Shown one piece after another: positions 34,587 through 42,348 of a DNA stretch of 64,000 nt. Location of the stretch: the NCBI RefSeq assembly GCF_029953285.1, contig NZ_JASAOI010000023.1, positions 62,001 through 126,000 on the forward strand, read 5' to 3'. The stretch is from Yinghuangia seranimata (GTDB taxonomy: Bacteria > Actinomycetota > Actinomycetes > Streptomycetales > Streptomycetaceae). Numbering within the stretch: position 1 is the stretch's first letter; the number at the start of each line of letters is the position of its first letter. The notes under the pieces were generated by a model, which was given only the letters and a program-made list of their open reading frames with translations, was not told where the DNA came from and did not search any database. Made by a program: the position numbers and the translations under genes.

Positions 34587-35720
34587 TCAACCAGGGTGTG
34601 GCGGCCAAGCGCTGGCGAGCAGTCGCTCGGCTTCCGCGACGATTGCTGAGGCAAGTTCCGCGGGTGTGCTTTGCTGCCCGGTCTGCTGGTCGGCGCGGTT
34701 CCGGATCAGGTCGGCCAGGGGCCGCAGTGCCGGGGGTTCGGCCAGCGCGGCCCACCCGTCATACGCAATCACCGCAGCACCTGCGACAGGGGCCATGCTG
34801 CCGATGACGATCAGCCGCAACCACCAGCGCACGAGCTCCCAACGGGCGATTTCCCACGAGATGCGGGTGTCGTCGGCAGGCAGGCCAGACACGAGATCCA
34901 GCTCGGACAGGACCTGATCGAAGAGCGCGGACGCCTGCCGGTACTCGCGTTGCGGCAAGGCGGCGAGCAGCGGCAGCGAGGGTGCCTCGACGTCGAGGAC
35001 CGAGGCCACTAGCCCTGCCTGGATGAGTTGGTCGTCGTCCACTTGGCGGCCGATCAGACGCTCCAGCGCCAGCATCCGCAGGTATTCGACCGCCTCTCGT
35101 GCCGTGGTCGCATAGGGGTCGTGCGGCGTGGTGAGTGCGCGCTCCGTGCAGCCATCGACGATGTACGACCAGAACGCGACGGTGGCGCGGGCTCTGGGCA
35201 GCGTGCTGGGCCGGCCGGTGAACTCGTTGCGGATGTAGTCGGCGAGGTCGTTGCCGTAGTAGATGATGTCGGTCTGGTGGACAGAGAGCACCGGGTGGCC
35301 CCAGGTGCCGGCCGCGGCGGGGAGGTAGCGGTGGCTGTAGATCGGGGCCAGCCGCGGGACACCGGCCAGTGCGGTCCGTGCGACGTGGAGCGCGTCCTTC
35401 GTCTCCGTCGGCCTCGGACCCCACGCCGGGTGCCAGAAGCCGTTCATGCGGACGTCGAAGAGCACGCCGTCGACCGGCCACGACAACCGTGCCCGCAGGT
35501 TCTCCGGGCCGCCGTGCCGCCAGTCCGGCCAACTCGGGGAACCGAGCGGGAGCCCGGCCGCGAGGAAGATCCGGTGGTCCGCCGCGAACCGAAAACCGAA
35601 CCGTGCCTCGACGTCGTCGAGTTCCCGCTCGCTGAGTCCCGGCCCGACATCTGCGCCGAGCAGACGCTGAAGAACCCTGGCGTCATCGAGCGTAAGCAGA
35701 GGGGACGGCGATCGGAGCAT
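34587..35720 (-). CDS. SUKH (SMI1/KNR4) family protein with long helical C-terminus
   Basis: 377 aa from ATG 35720. SUKH core in the first 190 residues: LLGADVGPGLSERELDDVEA, RFGFRFAADHRIFLAAGLPL, LRARLSWPVDGVLFDVRMNG, FWHPAWGPRPTETKDALHVA, PAAAGTWGHPVLSVHQTDII and YYGNDLADYIRNEF. The remaining part is helical (AREAVEYLRMLALERLIGRQ, WEIARWELVRWWLRLIVIGS). The ending, IVAEAERLLASAWP, is about twice the usual SUKH length, so the C-terminal half is a separate uncharacterised module. Cytoplasmic. Probably an immunity-type protein; the partner toxin is not visible. Confidence 0.8.
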   Translation of the reverse strand: MLRSPSPLLTLDDARVLQRLLGADVGPGLSERELDDVEARFGFRFAADHRIFLAAGLPLGSPSWPDWRHGGPENLRARLSWPVDGVLFDVRMNGFWHPAWGPRPTETKDALHVARTALAGVPRLAPIYSHRYLPAAAGTWGHPVLSVHQTDIIYYGNDLADYIRNEFTGRPSTLPRARATVAFWSYIVDGCTERALTTPHDPYATTAREAVEYLRMLALERLIGRQVDDDQLIQAGLVASVLDVEAPSLPLLAALPQREYRQASALFDQVLSELDLVSGLPADDTRISWEIARWELVRWWLRLIVIGSMAPVAGAAVIAYDGWAALAEPPALRPLADLIRNRADQQTGQQSTPAELASAIVAEAERLLASAWPPHPG

Positions 35721-35977
35721 TCCGGCAGCGTAGTAACGGAACGACGGCGAGCTCGGCGCCCTGGCCCCCAAAGACCACGAAGTAGTGGCCGGGAGCTCCG
35801 ACGCTCTTCGCCCTCACCAACATTCGAGACGCTGAAGTGGCCGGCACGCTGTCCAGGACCACCAACAAACGCTCTTCAAACACACCTACGCAGCCATGTT
35901 GAGGGGCCGCGTCATGCGCGGGCATCTGGCGCGCCGTCGGGGCAGGGACGGTGCGAACGTTTGCGCCCGGCGTTTGG

Positions 35978-37138
35978 TCAGACGTTTGCCCAGGGCGGGG
36001 AGCCCGGGCGGTCGCACCAGATGTGCTGGCCCGTCGGGCCCACCGTGATGCCGAACTCGGTGGTCTCGGGACGGCCCGCGGTCTGCCACCACGCGGCGGA
36101 GTCCTCGACCCGGGACCACAAGTCGCCCACGCCCCAGGCACGCACCTCGGGCCCGTCGGCCGACACGTTCGTCGCGCACGCGTACGCGCCTCCCGGCCCC
36201 CAGACGTGCGCCCGCGACCGCCCGGCGTCGTCCTCGTCGACGGCGAGCACGAGGTCCGGCAGCACGATGCCCAGGACGGCGAGCAGGTCGGGATCGGCGA
36301 CGGACCCCGGGTCGAGCGCGGTGCGCCGAGGCGGGCCGGGTGCCGGTGCCGCCTTCCGGGCGGCGTCCGGATCGGGGGCGGCCTCGGTGGCGAGCATGAA
36401 GTCGGCGCGGGTGCCGAAGTGTCCGCGCGCGCGGCCGTGCTCGTCGACGTCCAGGGCGAGCAAGTAGCCCGCGCCGGTGCCGCCGCCGGCCCAGGGGGTG
36501 ACGATGCGTCCGCCGGGCCGGGTGCGTTCGATCCAGGCGTACGGCACGCGGCGGATCGCGACGGTCGCCTCGATCCGGTCGTACAGTTCGTCGCCTGGCA
36601 GGTTCGCGGTGCCGTCGCCGACCACCAGGTGGGGGGCGAAGCCCGCGGCCTGGAGCGCGGTGTCCGCGGCCGCTGCGGTGTCGGCGTCGATCTCGATGCT
36701 GGTGACCGCGTGGTCGTCGCCGAGCAGTGCGCACAGCAGCGCCGCGTTGTAGCCGGTCCCGGTGCCGATCTCCAGCACCCGGTGCCCGGGTCGGACGTCC
36801 AGGAGGTCGAGCATCACGGCGACCAGGGAGGGCATCGAGGCCGACGACGCGGAGATCTGCCGTCCGGTGCCGTCGTCGGCGAGCCGCGTGACCACCGGCT
36901 CGTCCGCGTACGCCAGGGCCCACCACGCCTCAGGGTCACGGGCCCGGTCCACCGGGGTGTAGCCGCCGCCGGCGCGCGGCCTCCACACCTGCTCGGGGAG
37001 GAACCGGTGCCGCGGCACGCACGCGAACGCGCCCCGGCAGGACGGGGCTTCGCCGTCCGGCCGGACCGCGTCGGCGAGCGCCGCGGCGCGCTGACGCCAG
37101 CGCGCGGACGCAGTGGCCGTGGTTGCCTCGCTGGTCAT
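35978..37138 (-). CDS. Protein-L-isoaspartate O-methyltransferase-like SAM methyltransferase
   Basis: 386 aa from ATG 37138. N-terminus ARWRQRAAALADAVRPDGEA followed by FACVPRHRFLPEQVW, the active-site loop region of PIMT-like enzymes (ISASSASMPSLVAVMLDLLD), SAM motif I (VLEIGTGTGYNAALLCALLG), SIEIDADTAAAADTAL and VGDGTANLPGDELYDRIEA. The C-terminal 150 residues (LALDVDEHGRARGHFGTRAD, WGVGDLWSRVEDSAAWW) are the extra domain typical of actinobacterial members. Those members are often encoded with ribosomal-peptide maturases, but no ATP-grasp or precursor gene is seen here. Alternatively a repair enzyme for damaged aspartates. Confidence 0.8.
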   Translation of the reverse strand: MTSEATTATASARWRQRAAALADAVRPDGEAPSCRGAFACVPRHRFLPEQVWRPRAGGGYTPVDRARDPEAWWALAYADEPVVTRLADDGTGRQISASSASMPSLVAVMLDLLDVRPGHRVLEIGTGTGYNAALLCALLGDDHAVTSIEIDADTAAAADTALQAAGFAPHLVVGDGTANLPGDELYDRIEATVAIRRVPYAWIERTRPGGRIVTPWAGGGTGAGYLLALDVDEHGRARGHFGTRADFMLATEAAPDPDAARKAAPAPGPPRRTALDPGSVADPDLLAVLGIVLPDLVLAVDEDDAGRSRAHVWGPGGAYACATNVSADGPEVRAWGVGDLWSRVEDSAAWWQTAGRPETTEFGITVGPTGQHIWCDRPGSPPWANV

Positions 37139-37485
37139 TTGGGGCGCCGGTGGGTCCCGTCTCCGGGCCTGCTCACGTCGTCGTTGCGGCCGTCGTCGCG
37201 CTGCGGCGCCGGCGGTGTCGGCGGCGGAGTCGGCGCGGGCTCGCTCGGCTTGCGGTGGTCTCCCACAGCGTTCCCCTATTTCCTCGTCGACGAGGGCACC
37301 ACCGAGCGTAACGGTTCGGATACGCCATGGGCAGGGGGCGGAGCTCACGCCGACCTGGACCATGCCGGTCACTACCGGCCGATACACACCACTACCCGCC
37401 GCGCCAAGCCGACCACGGCCAAAGGCGTTGCCGTACTTCACCGCCCAACGTGGAACGACCCACGTCTTCACGGCATGATCGCCCC
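37139..37485. other. Divergent intergenic region, 347 nt
   Basis: Between the methyltransferase and the small gene at 37486. No gene supported. CATGAT at 37475-37480 ends 5 nt before the ATG at 37486 and could be a -10 box for a leaderless transcript. No precursor-peptide-like ORF was found for the methyltransferase. Confidence 0.35.
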
Positions 37486-37734
37486 ATGGAACGCGCCAGG
37501 CTCTCCACGCTGCTTGGCGACCTCGCCACACCGCACGCTCTCGCAGCGCAGCAGGCGCTGGACGCTGGCGCCCACTTCGCGTTCCAAGCCGCGGCTGACC
37601 CCGCCGGCTACTTCGTGAGCCTGTGGGAACTCCGCATCCAGATGGTCGCCGAAAACGGCGAGGTTCTCCGTGGCCTGGACGAGGCCCTGACCGCCCTCAC
37701 CGCGTACATCCCGGACACGTCTGCGGCGGCCTGA
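37486..37734 (+). CDS. Small hypothetical protein
   Basis: 82 aa, ATG 37486 with no Shine-Dalgarno sequence. Entirely helical and acidic: LSTLLGDLATPHALAAQQAL, GYFVSLWELRIQMVAENGEV, LRGLDEALTALTAYIPD. No known motif. A dyad-symmetric sequence directly behind the stop looks like a terminator. Confidence 0.55.
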   Translation: MERARLSTLLGDLATPHALAAQQALDAGAHFAFQAAADPAGYFVSLWELRIQMVAENGEVLRGLDEALTALTAYIPDTSAAA

Positions 37735-37757
37735 TCCGCACCGTTCGAACGTGCGGA
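37735..37757. terminator. Hairpin directly after a stop codon
   Basis: TCCGCAC (37735-37741) and GTGCGGA (37751-37757) pair perfectly around a loop containing GTTCGAAC, itself self-complementary. It starts at the first base after TGA of the small gene. No U-run follows, as is usual for GC-rich actinomycete terminators. Confidence 0.5.
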
Positions 37758-37955
37758 AGTTCGCAGCGAGTCGTCCGAGGACCGCTGCGCCGGCGCCGAG
37801 GACGGCGACCGCAGGCTCGGCGTAGGCGCGCCGGCCGCGGTAGTTCAGCACCAGCTCGGCCCCCTCGGGCAGCGCCCCACCGGGGCTTGCGGCGCTCAGC
37901 GGGGCGACGGCGACGACGCCGAAGTCGGCCGAGGTCTTCGCCTGGTTCGTACAGC
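37740..37955 (-). pseudogene. Possible gene relic on the minus strand
   Basis: A minus frame without a start reads KTSADFGVVAVAPLSAASPG, GALPEGAELVLNYRGRRAYA and AVAVLGAGAAVLGRLAANFR. The amino-acid balance is that of a real protein rather than a shadow frame. It enters the region antisense to the small gene at 37486 and cannot be resolved further. The rest of 37735-38106 holds nothing else I can support. Confidence 0.3.
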
Positions 37956-38106
37956 GGGACCGCGCGTTGCAAGCCCCCCGCCGCCTGGCAGACCCAACAA
38001 GCCGAGACTTCGCCCCGATCCGTCACCCGCATCGTTCTGGAAGCACAGGATCGGACGTAGGACACCGTCGTCATGCGCAACCGCCGAAACCGCGGATGCG
38101 CAAGGG

Positions 38107-38448
38107 GTGTGCTGCTACGACGACGAGACGTACTGCCTGCTGACAACCCGCGACCGTGACGAGTGGTACTTCGAACTGAGCGCGGCGCTGACCGCCCCCA
38201 GTGTGTGGCAGGACTCGCCCCGCCCTGCGGCTGCGATCCCCGGAACAGCCGTGGTCACCGCGATCCGCTACCACCTTGAGGGGGAGAAGCCGGTCTCCGT
38301 GCACCTGGCCCTGGACACCAACAGCGGCCGAGAGCTGCCGTTCGATGCCCTGTGCTGGTTCATCGAACGCGTCACACAGGCACTGGCCGAGGACTTCACA
38401 CCGACTCACGACACAAACGACGAGCCGCCCACCAGCCCGAACGGTTAA
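38107..38448 (+). CDS. Hypothetical protein
   Basis: 113 aa from GTG 38107. Sequence CLLTTRDRDEWYFELSAALT, VVTAIRYHLEGEKPVSVHLA, LCWFIERVTQALAEDFTP: an acidic alpha/beta protein with no signal. AAGGG sits too close to the GTG to be an ideal site, so the real start might lie a little downstream or upstream. No known family. Confidence 0.5.
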   Translation: MCCYDDETYCLLTTRDRDEWYFELSAALTAPSVWQDSPRPAAAIPGTAVVTAIRYHLEGEKPVSVHLALDTNSGRELPFDALCWFIERVTQALAEDFTPTHDTNDEPPTSPNG

Positions 38449-38529
38449 GCGACAAGCTCAGGGTGGCACGGACATGGCCGCGTCCACCGCCGACACCACC
38501 GTCGGCCCGCGCCCGTCCAGTCCGGCGCC

Positions 38530-38870
38530 ATGACCATCCGCACACAGACGTACATCGGAACGCCCGACGACGCGCCCCGCCCCAGCCCCCTGCCGTCGCC
38601 GGTCGCCGACGAGACCGACGACGACGTGCTGATGGCGAAGCTGGCCGCGCGCGCCTGGGACCCCGGGCAGCGCCACGACGAGGCGTGGATCCCGAACGCG
38701 TGGATCGCCGAACGGTACGGCCCGGAGCGGCTCGAGCAGCTCGAGGGCTGCGCGGTGTTGTCGTACGCCGGCGAGGTGACGCACGTCGAACGCCCGGCGT
38801 CAGCCGAGGAGGTGGCGGCGTACTCCGCCGACGCCGCGGAACACACCTTCGACGGCCTGCACGACGACTC
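38530..38870 (+). pseudogene. N-terminal part of a hypothetical protein cut off by the ArsR-type gene
   Basis: ATG 38530: TIRTQTYIGTPDDAPRP, DETDDDVLMAKLAARAWDPG, AWIPNAWIAERYGPERLEQL, EGCAVLSYAGEVTHVERPA, AAYSADAAEHTFDGLHDDSE. After about residue 115 the frame runs into the complement of the regulator gene and becomes arginine/glycine noise. No stop lies at the junction, so the natural 3' end was replaced by the sequence carrying the regulator. Confidence 0.5.
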
Positions 38871-39852
38871 AGAGGCCTCCACCAGGCGTGGGGGCGGCCA
38901 CGGGTGTCACACCGGTCAGGAGTCCGAGGCCGAGTGGGGTGCAGGAGTGCCAGACCGCCTTGCCGTCGCGCTGGGCGGTGATGAGGCGGGCGGCGCGCAG
39001 CGCCTTGGTGTGCTCGGACACCGAGGACTTGGCCAGGCCGAGGTCGCGGACGAGGTCGGTGCTGGTGCGTGGTCGGATCAGCTGTTCCAGGACCGTGGCG
39101 CGTGTGCGTCCCAACAACATGGCCAGTGCGTCGGCTGTGGAGGGTTCGTCGATCAGGGGCAGCGGGGTGACGGCCGGATACACCAGGAACGAGCTCTGGT
39201 CGTAGCGGCCCAGCAGGGGACGGCCGGTCCAGAAGACGGACGGAAGCAGGGTCACACCTGCCCCGCCGAGGGTGATCTCGACGTCGTCGGTGCTGTCGAA
39301 CTCCAGGGTCATCTCGCGCCAGCGTGCTGTCGGGGTGAGTCCGGCCAGCATCGCCCGGATGCCGTGGCCGGCCAGGAGCTGGGTGCGCCAAGCACGTTCG
39401 GCGTCGAAACCCGCGCGGATGCGGTCCCACGACCCGCCGATGACGCGGGCGTGTGCTGTTCGTACGGCGCGCTCGAGGCTCCGCCAGGCGTCCCGGTCAC
39501 GGTCGACCAGCTGGCGCGTCCACAGGCCCGGGCGGCGGTCTGGGGCGTGCACACGGCGTAACTCGGAGCGGACGAGCGCGGTGGGGGTCGACAGGACATG
39601 GTCGAGCCCGTCTTCGAAGCCCGGGTTCGGCGGATCGAGGAACAACGGCCCCTTCGCGGTGGCCGGCACCACCTCCAACAAGGGTCCCGCGGTGCGCGTC
39701 AGGGTCTGGCCCATCCGCCGCCGCCACAGACCGAAGACCGCGTCGGACCGCTGCAGCATCGCGATGGCGAGCACCAACTCGACCATCGGTGCCGGTTCAT
39801 CAGCGAACCTGACACGCATCAGGTCCTCAGGAGTGAAGCGCACCCGCAGCAC
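38869..39852 (-). CDS. ArsR-family transcriptional regulator with DUF5937-type N-terminal domain
   Basis: 327 aa from GTG 39852 (GGGAGAG just upstream); an in-frame ATG at 39879 is less likely. The long N-terminal part (RFTPEDLMRVRFADEPAPM, ELVLAIAMLQRSDAVFGLWR) is the domain seen in actinobacterial ArsR-like regulators. The C-terminal winged helix is complete: TADALAMLLGRTRATVLEQL, IRPRTSTDLVRDLGLAKSSV, SEHTKALRAARLITAQRDGK. These regulators usually act on a neighbouring transporter or enzyme gene; none is adjacent. The gene's 3' end abuts the truncated ORF at 38530, suggesting arrival by recombination. Confidence 0.85.
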   Translation of the reverse strand: MLRVRFTPEDLMRVRFADEPAPMVELVLAIAMLQRSDAVFGLWRRRMGQTLTRTAGPLLEVVPATAKGPLFLDPPNPGFEDGLDHVLSTPTALVRSELRRVHAPDRRPGLWTRQLVDRDRDAWRSLERAVRTAHARVIGGSWDRIRAGFDAERAWRTQLLAGHGIRAMLAGLTPTARWREMTLEFDSTDDVEITLGGAGVTLLPSVFWTGRPLLGRYDQSSFLVYPAVTPLPLIDEPSTADALAMLLGRTRATVLEQLIRPRTSTDLVRDLGLAKSSVSEHTKALRAARLITAQRDGKAVWHSCTPLGLGLLTGVTPVAAPTPGGGL

Positions 39853-40039
39853 GGCTCTCCCTTGCCAGGTAAGTGGCAACGCTGCCCGGTCAGTTCGGCC
39901 AGCGCCGAACCGAATGCGTGGAAGCGCTCGCAGGCCCGACGGTGGAACTGCGGTTCCAAGCCTGAGCCGCTCCCAGAAGACGCGGAAGCAACTAATCGGC
40001 CACAGCCCGAGTAGCCGCGATCACCAGGATCGGAGAACG

Positions 40040-40450
40040 ATGCGTGCCACAACGGATGCCTTCACGCCCACCCGCCGTTTCCGACGGCTCCGTACCCTCG
40101 CCGCCAGCTCCGCAGTAGCTGGCGCGCTGCTGGTCAGCGCGCTGCCCGGCGCGGCAGGCGCCACGGCCGGACGCAGCGCCCAGCCGGCGACGCTTCCCGC
40201 AGGGTGCTGGGGGGCAGGCTACTTCTGCGGGTCCCAGGACAACAGCAGCCCGCCGAACAACTACGGCTGCGGTTGGCACGACATCACCATGACCGGCCCG
40301 GGCTGGTGGGTCAACAACCTGAACCAAGGCACGAAGAGGGTCAAGATGTACAACTACGACTACACGCGCGTGATCTACACGACGCCTGCCGCCCCATACA
40401 GCGACTGGACGGCCGACTGGACGCAGGTCTACCACATCTACGCCTGCTAG
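40040..40450 (+). CDS. Small secreted protein, possible peptidase-inhibitor/crystallin-like fold
   Basis: 136 aa, ATG 40040 with GGAG at 40032-40035. Signal peptide: RRFRRLRT then LAASSAVAGALLVSALPGAAGA. The mature part is about 90 aa with four cysteines (LPAGCWGAGYFCGSQDN, YGCGWHDITMT, YHIYAC) and many aromatic residues (GPGWWVNNLNQGTKRVKMYN, WTADWTQVYH). Size, cysteine pattern and the final 'C' recall streptomycete inhibitor I36-like beta/gamma-crystallin proteins, but the match is loose. Exported, probably by Sec or Tat. Confidence 0.65.
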   Translation: MRATTDAFTPTRRFRRLRTLAASSAVAGALLVSALPGAAGATAGRSAQPATLPAGCWGAGYFCGSQDNSSPPNNYGCGWHDITMTGPGWWVNNLNQGTKRVKMYNYDYTRVIYTTPAAPYSDWTADWTQVYHIYAC

Positions 40451-40778
40451 AGCCCACTATCGGCGGCGGCCGCAGAAGCGCGCAGTACGCGGTTGCCGCG
40501 GCGAACACTGTCAACCACGTCTACGCCGAGAATGCGGCCCCACTGGGAACGGCTCGGTGGCGTGAATAGTGGGGGTCGTCTGGGGGCTTCGGCTGGTTCG
40601 CGATCCCGCTCGGCGACCGGCGGCCGACCGGTCGTGCGGCGCAGCCAGGACCCGTTCGGCCGCGTCGGGAGCCCCGGGCGCCGTTGTCGCCTCATGCAAC
40701 CAGCGTGGCATCGCCTCGCGGCCGCCCGAACCGGCTAAGCCAGCGAGGCCGTCCAACGACGAACTGCTCGCCGAGCTC
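40451..40778. other. Intergenic stretch, 328 nt
   Basis: No gene supported. Open frames here are short and arginine-rich. No clear hairpin after the secreted-protein stop. Confidence 0.3.
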
Positions 40779-41063
40779 ATGCCCGTCGAGGTGTACGTGG
40801 TGGACCTGCCCAGGCCGGACGTGCCGGGCGCGCCGGGCGCGGCCGTGGGACAGCTCGTGGCCGCGCCCGGAACCGCGCGGGCGCACATCAGCTGGGCGCA
40901 CGAGGACGCCCAGACCACTCTGGAAGGCATCCTCGACACCGTCACCGCGGTCGTCGCCGTTACAGCCGCCGTTGCGACGCGGACATGGCAGCGGCGACGC
41001 AGCGACCCGGACCTGATCCGCCGGCCCCCGGACAGTGGCCAACGCTGCCCCAGGGGCGGATGA
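40779..41063 (+). CDS. Small hypothetical protein, coupled to the next ORF
   Basis: 94 aa, ATG 40779 with weak upstream site. MPVEVYVVDLPRPDVPGAPG, then AHISWAHEDAQTTLEGILD and a hydrophobic helix TVTAVVAVTAAVA before a basic tail. The stop overlaps the next start as ATGA (41060-41063), so translation is probably coupled. Function unknown; one weak membrane helix is possible. Confidence 0.5.
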   Translation: MPVEVYVVDLPRPDVPGAPGAAVGQLVAAPGTARAHISWAHEDAQTTLEGILDTVTAVVAVTAAVATRTWQRRRSDPDLIRRPPDSGQRCPRGG

Positions 41064-41221
41064 CCGCATTCGGCGGCTACCAGCCCGCCCCGCTGAAGCA
41101 GTTCGGGCCGGAAGGCAGGCTGCTGATGCATCCGTCCCGCGTCCGGCGCCTGAACGCAGGCTGGCTCATGGACGCGGACCGCCGTCAGTTGAACGCCTGG
41201 ATGTCGGCGCCGCAATCGTGA
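41060..41221 (+). CDS. Small hypothetical protein
   Basis: 53 aa, ATG 41060 with AGGGGCGG upstream, overlapping the previous stop by 4 nt. TAFGGYQPAPLKQFGPEGRL, LMHPSRVRRLNAGWLMDAD, RRQLNAWMSAP. No known motif; not recognised. Confidence 0.45.
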   Translation: MTAFGGYQPAPLKQFGPEGRLLMHPSRVRRLNAGWLMDADRRQLNAWMSAPQS

Positions 41222-41311
41222 AGGTTCTGCCACTGAGTCTTGGCGGGCCGGGGGGCACAGGGACGAGCAGCCGAGGATAGCTATTCGGGGGACGAGACCG
41301 CGGCGCGCTCG

Positions 41312-41323
41312 TACGATCGAGCA
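41312..41323 (+). promoter_or_regulatory. Likely -10 box for a leaderless HIT-protein transcript
   Basis: TACGAT at 41312-41317 is followed by six nucleotides and then the ATG at 41324, the usual geometry for leaderless actinobacterial transcripts. No Shine-Dalgarno sequence precedes this ATG. No good -35 hexamer is visible. Confidence 0.5.
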
Positions 41324-41788
41324 ATGGCCGAGCCAACGGAGTGTTTCTCCTGCCGGCAGCAAGCGCGGTTCGACGAGCTGGGCCCACGCGAGCGGATCGC
41401 CGCCGACGCCCACTGGGTGGTCAGCCACTCCATCGACACAAGCGTGCCCGGCTGGCTGGTGCTGGTCCCCCGCCGCCACGTCACCGCGATCGCCGACCTG
41501 AGCGACCAGGAAGCAGCCACGCTCGGGGTGTGGCAGGTACGGCTGTCGCGAGCCCTGCACACGGTGACCGGCTGCGTGAAGACCTACATCGCGCAGTTCG
41601 GCGAAGCCGAGGGCTTCGCGCACGTGCACTTTCACATCGTCCCGCGCTCGCCGCTGCTGCCCTCGCAATTCCACGGGCCTCGCATCTTCCCTGCCGCGTT
41701 GCGACAGCACCCCGACGACCGCGTGTCCACGGCCGAGATGGACCGCGTGTCCACCCGACTGAGCAAGGTCCTCGCTGGCGACTCGTGA
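41324..41788 (+). CDS. HIT-family hydrolase (histidine triad)
   Basis: 154 aa. N-terminal CFSCRQQARFDELGPRERIA, core WVVSHSIDTSVPGWLVLVPR, RHVTAIADLSDQEAATLG, KTYIAQFGEAEGFAHVHFHI. The HVHFHIV string is the HxHxH catalytic triad of nucleotide hydrolases/transferases such as HINT and Fhit. Two cysteines near the N-terminus (CFSC) may bind zinc, as in some HIT proteins. Cytoplasmic. It overlaps no neighbour; the next gene starts 9 nt downstream and could be co-transcribed. Confidence 0.88.
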   Translation: MAEPTECFSCRQQARFDELGPRERIAADAHWVVSHSIDTSVPGWLVLVPRRHVTAIADLSDQEAATLGVWQVRLSRALHTVTGCVKTYIAQFGEAEGFAHVHFHIVPRSPLLPSQFHGPRIFPAALRQHPDDRVSTAEMDRVSTRLSKVLAGDS

Positions 41789-41796
41789 GGCGCGGC

Positions 41797-42084
41797 GTGA
41801 GCAATGAGGGCCGTTGGCACACCATCAGGAGGAGATCCCGATGGCTGAAAGGCGAGCAGTGGTGGTGTCCGAACGATGAGGACGGGGCCGCCGCATGGTC
41901 GGACGCGTCCATCTGGAAGGTGGAAGAAGAGAACGAGCCCGGACACCGAGAGTTTTGGCACGTGTGCCCGCGCGGGCACGGCTTCCTGGGGCGCAGCCCT
42001 TGCGCGTTCCGCGAGGCCGAGGCGTGCGCCCGGCGTGCGGCGGATGGCACGGCGATTGTGTATCCCGGACCGGTACGCGAGTGA
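41797..42084 (+). CDS. Hypothetical protein with zinc-ribbon-like cysteines
   Basis: 95 aa from GTG 41797. RRRSRWLKGEQWWCPNDEDG, ASIWKVEEENEPGHREFWHV, CPRGHGFLGRSPCAFREAEA. The Cys/His spread (WWCP; HVCPRGH; PCAF) suggests a small metal-binding or disulfide protein. No known family. It follows the HIT gene by 9 nt on the same strand. Confidence 0.5.
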   Translation: MSNEGRWHTIRRRSRWLKGEQWWCPNDEDGAAAWSDASIWKVEEENEPGHREFWHVCPRGHGFLGRSPCAFREAEACARRAADGTAIVYPGPVRE

Positions 42085-42094
42085 CGAGCACGCT

Positions 42095-42332
42095 CCCGAG
42101 GTTGCGACGAAGTGACAGGTATCCCTCAGCCGAAGGGTGCTGGGGGCCATGGACAGTTCGGCCGCGATGTCTGCGGTGGTGCGACCACGTGACGCCAGGC
42201 GATCTTGCGCATGCGGGCGGGGAGCCGTTGCAGTGCTGGCAGCAGGGCGTTGTTCACTGCGGTCGTGGTGGCGGGAAGGTCCGGGTCGTCCTCGTCCATC
42301 CAGATGTCGGGCCAGTCGTCCACGGTGTCCAC
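42095..42332 (-). pseudogene. Sigma-factor-like relic with a frameshift
   Basis: Minus frame: MDTVDDWPDIWMDEDDPDLP, NNALLPALQRLPARMRKIAW, RHVV, then after a one-base shift TTADIAAELSMAPSTLR. The second half is the shape of a sigma-70 region 4 helix-turn-helix (LP...R......G.T..DIA..L..S..TLR). Regions 2 and 3 are absent. Probably the 3' end of an ECF sigma gene. Confidence 0.45.
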
Positions 42333-42348
42333 CAGGCGTACCCGCGCG

